Below, one piece after another: positions 7,345-11,032 of a stretch of 11,032 nucleotides of DNA (its first letter is position 1; each line of letters begins with the position of its first letter). The notes beneath the pieces are model-generated. The model did not search any database. It had not been told where the DNA came from and was given only the letters and a program-made list of their open reading frames with translations. Position numbers and translations under genes: made by a program. The DNA is from Candidatus Omnitrophota bacterium (GTDB lineage: Bacteria > Omnitrophota > Koll11 > Gygaellales > Profunditerraquicolaceae), in assembly GCA_028719045.1 (NCBI GenBank), contig JAQULD010000052.1, positions 1 to 11,032 on the forward strand, read 5' to 3'.

Positions 7345-8097
7345 TTATTCAGCAGCGATCTCTTCCAGGATCTCATCTGGGATGTCGAAATTGGCATGGA
7401 CTTCCTGGACATCCTCGTGTTCTTCCAAGGCTTCCACCAATGATAATATTGCTCTGGCGTCCTGGCTGTTCAACTTGACGGTGGAAGACGGGATCATGGT
7501 GAGTTCCGCGGCCTGCCATTTCACGTTTTTATCCTGCAGCGACTGTTTTACTTTTTCCAGGTCAGCGGTAGAGGTAAGGACCTCGAAATTTTTTTCATCA
7601 TGTTTTACGTCTTCGGCTCCCGCGTCAAGGACAATATCCATTAAAGCGTCTTCCGCGATATCTTTTTTGTCTATGAGGATATACCCTTTTTGGGTAAACA
7701 TCCAGCTCACGGATCCCGCTCCGGCCATATTGCCGCCTTTTTTAGACAGTATATTGCGGACTTCCGCGGTGGTGCGGTTTTTATTGTCGGTAAGGGCTTC
7801 TATTAAAATAGCCACTCCGCCCTGCCCGTAAGCTTCGTACATTACCGTCTCGTAAGTTACCCCGGGCAGCTCTCCCGTGCCGCGCTTTATAGCCATTTTA
7901 ACGTTTTCCGAAGGCATGTTCGCTTCTTTAGCTTTTGCCATCGCGGCGCGCAGGCTCGAATTAGTATCGGGATTCCCGCCGCCTGTGCGCGCGGCGATGT
8001 TTATCTCTTTGATTATCTTTGTGTACAGCTGGCCTTTTTTGGCGTCTGTTGCAGCCTTCTTATGTTTTATTCCCGCCCATTTTGAATGTCCTGACAT
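7345..8097 (-). CDS. yebC: YebC/TACO1-family translation or transcription factor
   Basis: Conserved cytoplasmic protein of 250 residues. Family members were first described as DNA-binding regulators and, for mitochondrial TACO1 and more recently bacterial homologues, as factors that help ribosomes through difficult (proline-rich) stretches; which role applies here is not visible. The sequence opens with the hallmark MSGHSKWAGIKHKKAATDAK and contains YEAYGQGGVAILIEALTDNKNRT (about 87-109) and GAGSVSWMF (125-133), all typical. The acidic C-terminus ends EILEEIAAE. I chose the ATG at 8097 rather than an in-frame ATG at 8160 because it matches the family N-terminus and follows a perfect AGGAGG eight bases upstream. 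Next to ruvC and ruvA, a very common arrangement. Confidence 0.95.
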   Translation of the reverse strand: MSGHSKWAGIKHKKAATDAKKGQLYTKIIKEINIAARTGGGNPDTNSSLRAAMAKAKEANMPSENVKMAIKRGTGELPGVTYETVMYEAYGQGGVAILIEALTDNKNRTTAEVRNILSKKGGNMAGAGSVSWMFTQKGYILIDKKDIAEDALMDIVLDAGAEDVKHDEKNFEVLTSTADLEKVKQSLQDKNVKWQAAELTMIPSSTVKLNSQDARAILSLVEALEEHEDVQEVHANFDIPDEILEEIAAE

Positions 8098-8105
8098 CTT
8101 TTGTT

Positions 8106-8111
8106 CCTCCT
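8106..8111 (-). promoter_or_regulatory. Shine-Dalgarno AGGAGG of yebC
   Basis: A perfect AGGAGG sits eight bases before the ATG at 8097. It decides the yebC start against the longer frame that opens at 8160. Confidence 0.85.
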
Positions 8112-8124
8112 TAAACACCAGTTT

Positions 8125-8173
8125 AACACCGACGCAATGTTCCGCCGCAATATTCCGCATAAGCGTCGGTGCT
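8125..8173 (-). repeat. Inverted repeat with tandem repeat in its loop, yebC leader
   Basis: The arms 8125-8135 and 8163-8173 can pair over 11 bases with one G-U (core CACCGACGC / GCGTCGGTG, a perfect nine). The 27-base loop region holds two near-identical 13-base units (gcaatgttccgcc and gcaatattccgca, from 8134 and 8147). It lies between the end of rnpB and the yebC ribosome site, in a 116-base stretch that has no other clear feature. No run of T follows the hairpin on the minus strand, so it is not a textbook terminator. It could be a leader structure, an operator or a 3' boundary element for rnpB; the function is unknown. Confidence 0.5.
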
Positions 8174-8213
8174 TGATTAATTAGTTTTTAATTTTTGCCT
8201 GTATTAAAAATTC

Positions 8214-8671
8214 GGGCGGATAGTAAGCCGAGTCCTGTGGTAACCATTAGAAATTTAAGTTAAATCGCTTATGGTTACGATGATTATTCCTCTCGATCCC
8301 GGAGTTGCCCCCGTGACTCAAGCAGTTAACCCGGGATTCATGGCGCACCGGACCAGCGCGCGCCCGCCTGTGTTTTTCGGCGGGCTCATCCCCTATTTAA
8401 CATTGCTCCGCGTAGAGATTGCCGCGTTTCACTTCCCCGTCACAAAGCGGCGGTTATTCGTCACTGTGGCTCTCCCGAAGCCTCTTCGTTGGAAGCTGCC
8501 TTCGGGACCCCGTGCGCCGTTCAATTTCTTGATGGCGCCAAGGATTATCCGCCTGCTGCTTGCGCAGCAAGGATGGGCATTACCCCATTACGCTGTCCTC
8601 TGGAGCCCGGACTTTCCTCCCTTTTAGTTCCGCAAAGCGAAAATAAAAGGGCAATCATCTTCTATCCGCCC
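8214..8671 (-). ncRNA. rnpB: RNase P RNA, bacterial type A
   Basis: Catalytic RNA that removes 5' leaders from pre-tRNAs. Read on the minus strand, the ends pair as P1 (GGGCGGATAG at 8671-8662 with CTATCCGCCC at 8223-8214). P2 is GATGATT (8659-8653) with AATCATC (8285-8279), and P3 is CCCTTTTA / TAAAAGGG. The universal P4 strand GAGGAAAGTCCGGGCTCC lies at 8602-8619, and its 3' partner region ACAGGACTCGGCTTAC at 8223-8238. A CCCGAAG/CTTCGGG hairpin fits P12, and GCGGCAATCTC..GGAGCAA..ATAGGGG fits the conserved P7-P15 core. At about 458 bases it is longer than most type A RNAs. Part of the excess is an extra helix (8240-8278) between P2 and P4. It begins 27 bases after rnhA with no convincing promoter of its own. 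Confidence 0.95.
8240..8278 (-). other. Extra helix in the P2-P4 junction of RNase P RNA
   Basis: GTAACCAT (8278-8271) and ATGGTTAC (8247-8240) pair perfectly over eight bases. The AT-rich 23-base loop can pair again as ATTTA / TAAAT. The helix follows directly after the 3' strand of P2, in J2/4, where E. coli has only a few unpaired bases. From memory this is where variable helix P19 occurs in some RNase P RNAs. Confidence 0.6.
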
Positions 8672-8698
8672 ATAATTCTCAAAGAACCTTTTGGAAAT

Positions 8699-9130
8699 CT
8701 AAGGCCGGCCCTGAAGGGCTTCCTTTACCGCTTTTGTCGCTAATCTGTCCGCTTCCGCGTTTTCTTCCCGCCTTATATGATTAACGGAAACTTTCTTAAA
8801 ACCGGACATAAGGCGCGTGGCCTGGCTGTATAAACACTGGATGTTCGGGTTTTTAACTTTATATATCTTGTTTAATTGCCTGGACAAGAGCTCGCTGTCC
8901 GTATTTATTTTTATGTTGTCCGCTTTAAGCAAAAGGCTTTCCTGGAGCGCGTATATCAACGCTGTGTATTCAGCGACATTGTTGGTAGCCTGGCCGATAT
9001 AGCGAGACAGGTTTTTAATCACTTCTTTGACGCTAAATATAACGATCCCTATTCCGCTGTGGACGGGATTGCCTTTCGAAGCCCCGTCTATATAAATTTC
9101 CAGGTCTTGCGAATTAAGTTTGGTCATCAT
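8699..9130 (-). CDS. rnhA: Ribonuclease HI
   Basis: Cleaves the RNA strand of RNA-DNA hybrids (R-loops, Okazaki primers). The 143-residue protein has the RNase H fold with the catalytic carboxylates Asp15 (YIDGASKGNP), Glu54 (NNVAEYTAL), Asp78 (NTDSELL) and Asp128 (ENAEADRLA), matching E. coli Asp10, Glu48, Asp70 and Asp134. It is the short form without the basic protrusion of E. coli RNase HI, resembling the type common in Gram-positives and archaea. It carries no N-terminal hybrid-binding domain. The ATG at 9130 (a second ATG follows at once) overlaps the zinc-ribbon gene by 17 bases, implying coupling; the ribosome site is weak. rnpB starts 27 bases beyond the stop. A zinc-ribbon protein next to RNase HI is, as I recall, a recurring bacterial pairing. 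Confidence 0.93.
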   Translation of the reverse strand: MMTKLNSQDLEIYIDGASKGNPVHSGIGIVIFSVKEVIKNLSRYIGQATNNVAEYTALIYALQESLLLKADNIKINTDSELLSRQLNKIYKVKNPNIQCLYSQATRLMSGFKKVSVNHIRREENAEADRLATKAVKEALQGRP

Positions 9131-9842
9131 TTACGTATAACATCCTGTTGCATACTTCGCAGGTAATTACGCGTTCGTACATCTTGATAAGGTTTATTAC
9201 CTGGGGAGGAACGAACATGTTGCAGCCCAGGCATGAATTATTTGCCACCCCGACAATCGCCAGCCCCTGGCGGTTTTCCAGGATCTTTTCATACTGCTGC
9301 AGTATTTTCGGGTCTAAACCGGGAATGATGCGCTTTCTTTCCACTTCGACCTGCGCGAGTTTTCCGTCGATTTCCTTGATTCTGGCTTCAATCCTCTTTT
9401 TTTCTTCCTGGAAGGATTTCTCCTGCTCCTGCAGCACCTTTTTTTCCTGCTCAATTTCCTGTTTTATTTTGTCTATCTGGTCGAACAACGTTATGATCCG
9501 GTCTTCTATAACCGAATAATCAGCTTTGGAATCGCTTATCTGCTGAAGCATCGTCTGGTATTCTTTATTAGTTTTCAAAGAATAAAGCTGGGATTGCAGC
9601 TTCTTTGTCGCTTCGTCCTTCGCGGCAAGCTCGAGGTCCTTTTCTTTTTTCTGCTTCTGGAGGTCCAAAGAATTTTTTTCCAGCTCCGCTAATTTTTGTT
9701 TTTTCGCTTCGAAAGCGGCATCGAGCGCTTTCATCTCTTCGGGTTTCGCTGATTTATCTTCTTTTAAGGTATAAATCTGGCTGTCTACGGATTGCAATTG
9801 GATCAGCAAATCTAATTGTGCTTTTAAATTAAGTTCAGCCAT
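9114..9842 (-). CDS. Coiled-coil protein with C4-type zinc ribbon (DUF164/zf-RING_7 family)
   Basis: The 242 residues fall into two parts. Residues 1-175 are almost entirely Lys/Glu/Gln-rich and predicted to form a long antiparallel coiled coil, including KTNKEYQTMLQQI (90-102), the conserved family segment. Residues 195-242 form a zinc ribbon with Cys204-x2-Cys207 and Cys228-x2-Cys231, joined by MFVPPQVINLI. This is the architecture of the Helicobacter HP0958 (FlgZ) and Chlamydia CT398 type proteins, thought to bind nucleic acid or act as scaffolds; the precise function in non-flagellated lineages is unknown. The ATG at 9842 follows GAAAGG and lies 24 bases after tRNA-Val. The 3' end overlaps rnhA by 17 bases. 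No flagellar gene is nearby; the company of tRNAs, RNase HI and RNase P RNA hints at RNA metabolism (inference). Confidence 0.88.
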   Translation of the reverse strand: MAELNLKAQLDLLIQLQSVDSQIYTLKEDKSAKPEEMKALDAAFEAKKQKLAELEKNSLDLQKQKKEKDLELAAKDEATKKLQSQLYSLKTNKEYQTMLQQISDSKADYSVIEDRIITLFDQIDKIKQEIEQEKKVLQEQEKSFQEEKKRIEARIKEIDGKLAQVEVERKRIIPGLDPKILQQYEKILENRQGLAIVGVANNSCLGCNMFVPPQVINLIKMYERVITCEVCNRMLYVNDDQT

Positions 9843-9866
9843 TCATAGCCTTTCTTTTTAAAAAAG

Positions 9867-9940
9867 TGGGCGCAGAAGGAATCGGACCCTCGACCTCCAC
9901 AATGTGAATGTGGCGCTCTAACCAACTGAGCCATGCGCCC
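9867..9940 (-). tRNA. tRNA-Val (anticodon CAC)
   Basis: The 74 bases fold into a full cloverleaf: acceptor GGGCGCA/TGCGCCC, D stem GCTC/GAGC with GG in the loop, anticodon stem CCACA/TGTGG with loop TTCACAT (anticodon 9906-9904, CAC, reading GUG), T stem GAGGG/CCTTC with one G-U, discriminator A, and no encoded CCA. The T loop reads TCCGATT: position 55 is C (at 9885) instead of the near-universal U. All stems are intact, so it looks functional, but the C55 is odd. It lies 21 bases after tRNA-Ile2 and probably shares its transcript. Confidence 0.94.
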
Positions 9941-9961
9941 GCGATTTAACAACAAAATACC

Positions 9962-10033
9962 TGGGCCCAGAAGGTATCGAACCTCCGACCAAGTGATTAT
10001 GAGTCACCTGCTCTACCACTGAGCTATGGGCCC
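9962..10033 (-). tRNA. tRNA with CAU anticodon, most likely tRNA-Ile2 (lysidine type)
   Basis: The 72-base cloverleaf has acceptor GGGCCCA/TGGGCCC, D stem GCTC/GAGC, anticodon stem GGTGA/TCACT with loop CTCATAA (anticodon 10001-9999), T stem GGAGG/CCTTC, T loop TTCGATA, discriminator A and no encoded CCA. The CAU anticodon fits Met, fMet or Ile2. It has a fully paired first base pair, unlike initiators. The anticodon arm and the following TTGGTCG resemble E. coli ileX, including a G27-U43 pair, and C4-G69 and C5-G68 are present, as recognised by the lysidine synthetase TilS. I therefore favour an Ile tRNA reading AUA after C34 modification; automated tools may label it Met. Confidence 0.88.
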
Positions 10034-10102
10034 CCATGCCGCGGAGTTTTAGCCGATAAACAGTTAAAAACTCATTATTTAGCTATAAAACAGTAATATT
10101 AT

Positions 10103-10131
10103 AATATACTATCTTAAAGCCGTTTTTGCAA
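10103..10131 (-). promoter_or_regulatory. Sigma-70-type promoter for the tRNA-led unit
   Basis: On the minus strand, TTGCAA (10131-10126) and TATATT (10108-10103) are separated by exactly 17 bases, in an AT-rich stretch. Transcription would begin near 10096, about 60 bases before tRNA-Ile2. It is the only strong promoter I see in the window and probably drives both tRNAs and, if read through, the zinc-ribbon, rnhA and rnpB genes. Confidence 0.7.
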
Positions 10132-10168
10132 GTTAAAATTTAAGAAAATTTGGCCGGCCGTAAAACTA

Positions 10169-10201
10169 CCCCTTTATGTCACAAACTGTTTGGTAAAGGG
10201 G
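10169..10201 (-). terminator. Possible terminator stem-loop spanning the acyltransferase stop codon
   Basis: CCCCTTTA (10201-10194) and TAAAGGGG (10176-10169) pair perfectly over eight bases around a 17-base loop that can form a small CAAA/TTTG inner stem. The TAA stop lies in the 3' arm. Only TAGTTTTA follows, a weak T tract, so termination is plausible but not certain. It separates this gene from the promoter at 10131. Confidence 0.4.
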
Positions 10202-11032
10202 ACACTTTTTAAGAACCATACGGCGAACGCGGAGATGGCGAAGACGGCAAAGGATAAAGAAATATCCCAGAAAACGGGGTTAAATAAATGCCTGAAAGGC
10301 AGAACTATATGGTAGACAAAAGGATGGAATAAATAAATCCCAAGGCTTAATTGGCTAAGCTGGCTTATGAAAGCCGATTTCCCAAGCTGGGGGTGAGCCA
10401 GGGCAAAAAAGAATACCCCTGTTCCCAGCACGGCCGTCCCTAACGCGTAATCGTAGAAGGAGTTGATATTAAAATAATGTTGTAGTAGATACGCTTCTGA
10501 GAGCTGTAAAAGGCATCCGGCCAATAAGATCGCCAGGGCGGTTTTAAAAGAGAAGCTCTCTAAACGGGAGAAACGTAAGCCTAACACCGTAAATAATGTG
10601 CCGAAGAACGGGCCGTCCCTTGTGTTGAAATTAATATTTATTCCCAAAGGGGTCTTCGCGTAGGAGCCCGCCAGGACCCCGAATAAATACAGCGCCGCCG
10701 CTAAAGGCAGCAGTAAACGTTCTTTTTTAGCCAAGATAAGCCCGGAGATGATTGACAGCGAGATTATTAAAGACGGCAGGAACCATAGATGCACTCCGCT
10801 GCCCTCAAGCAGTAAAGAAACGGGATGGTGCGTAAGCAACGCTAGCGGCCCGGAGTAAAAAGCTTCTTTCGCCCCTTTTACCAAACCGTACCTCAGGATA
10901 TTGTCGATCAGGCTATGAGGAAATACGGCGTAAAAAATTGTCCAGGTGATAAAAACAAGGAGCAGCCTTTTTGTGTATTTAGTATACAACGGCAAAAGCG
11001 GGGTCCCTTTGTTCAGGGATTTGCCGAAGAAA
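10174..11032 (-). CDS. Acyltransferase-3 family membrane protein, N-terminus outside window
   Basis: Integral membrane acyltransferase of the OafA/WecH-like family, which usually O-acetylates or otherwise acylates surface polysaccharides or other exported carbohydrates. The frame is open to the window edge, and the sequence before the first possible start (a TTG at 10995) still looks family-like (FFGKSLNKGTP, then LPLYTKYTKRLLL), so the true start lies upstream, beyond 11032. About 286 residues are visible, with roughly eight hydrophobic segments, the family motif HLWFLPSLI and the C-terminal SLGIYLFHPFVYH. The catalytic His/Arg motifs in the first helices are not in the window. The C-terminus ends with a short basic tail (KSVPFTKQFVT). 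It is probably a separate transcription unit from the tRNA-led genes. The substrate is unknown. Confidence 0.85.
   Translation of the reverse strand, partial: FFGKSLNKGTPLLPLYTKYTKRLLLVFITWTIFYAVFPHSLIDNILRYGLVKGAKEAFYSGPLALLTHHPVSLLLEGSGVHLWFLPSLIISLSIISGLILAKKERLLLPLAAALYLFGVLAGSYAKTPLGININFNTRDGPFFGTLFTVLGLRFSRLESFSFKTALAILLAGCLLQLSEAYLLQHYFNINSFYDYALGTAVLGTGVFFFALAHPQLGKSAFISQLSQLSLGIYLFHPFVYHIVLPFRHLFNPVFWDISLSFAVFAISAFAVWFLKSVPFTKQFVT

Noticed and set aside
8098..8160. Longer yebC starting at the ATG at 8160
   Set aside because: The added 21 residues are translated repeat-leader sequence, unlike any YebC; MSGHSKW with AGGAGG upstream fixes the start at 8097.
8271..8743. Plus-strand open frames across 8271-8743
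   Set aside because: They are antisense to the RNase P RNA, whose helices and conserved core explain the sequence.
9852..9866. Run of T after tRNA-Val as a terminator
   Set aside because: CTTTTTT follows the tRNA acceptor stem, but it is part of an AT palindrome containing the next gene's ribosome site, and no independent hairpin precedes it.
9962..10033. Elongator tRNA-Met
   Set aside because: Not excluded outright, but the anticodon arm, G27-U43 and the C4-G69/C5-G68 pairs fit tRNA-Ile2 better.
8703..10159. Two copies of GGCCGGCC (8703-8710 and 10152-10159)
   Set aside because: An eight-base palindrome occurring twice, once inside rnhA, with no shared flanks; probably chance.
10174..10995. 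Complete acyltransferase starting at the TTG at 10995
   Set aside because: The frame stays open to the window edge with family-like sequence before it, so the gene is partial.
1..11032. CRISPR arrays, insertion sequences, prophage or attachment sites
   Set aside because: No spaced repeats, transposase or integrase genes, or tRNA-end duplications were seen; the tRNA 3' ends are not repeated elsewhere in the window as far as I can tell by eye.

Overview
This is a compact bacterial chromosomal segment. Every gene I can support lies on the minus strand, so transcription runs from high to low coordinates. TGA is used as a normal stop codon (cmk, hisC, pheA, ruvC), and neither tRNA encodes its 3' CCA. 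The gene content is housekeeping with no mobile elements. Dense translational coupling, moderate GC and the mixed order (yebC-ruvC-ruvA-scpB, then an aromatic amino acid block, then cmk-lepA) suggest a free-living or environmental bacterium of a little-studied lineage. Omnitrophota or another PVC-like candidate phylum is my best guess, made from memory of gene order and not proven here.

Reading in the direction of transcription: (1) 11032-10174 is the 3' part of a membrane acyltransferase-3 gene that enters from outside the window, ending in a possible stem-loop terminator. (2) A good sigma-70-type promoter (10131-10103) starts a new unit with tRNA-Ile2(CAU) and tRNA-Val(CAC), then a coiled-coil C4 zinc-ribbon protein, an RNase HI and rnpB, the RNase P RNA. 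(3) After a 116-base gap with an inverted repeat comes yebC, followed closely by ruvC, ruvA and scpB (Holliday junction processing and chromosome segregation). (4) pheA, hisC, aroF and tyrA form an aromatic amino acid block covering DAHP synthesis, chorismate mutase, prephenate dehydratase, prephenate/arogenate dehydrogenase and a PLP aminotransferase. (5) cmk and the first 290 codons of lepA close the window.

From yebC to lepA the genes overlap or are separated by at most 19 bases, and no internal promoter or terminator was seen, so they are probably one long operon. The aromatic block supplies most steps from E4P/PEP entry and from chorismate to Phe and Tyr. The middle shikimate steps, ruvB and scpA must lie elsewhere.

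I found no undescribed defence, mobile or biosynthetic system. The points worth a second look are small: a tRNA-Val with C instead of U at T-loop position 55, an extra helix in RNase P RNA, RNase P RNA sharing a probable transcription unit with two of its tRNA substrates, a structured repeat before yebC, an NADP-type signature in TyrA, and an altered acidic-pin loop in RuvA.
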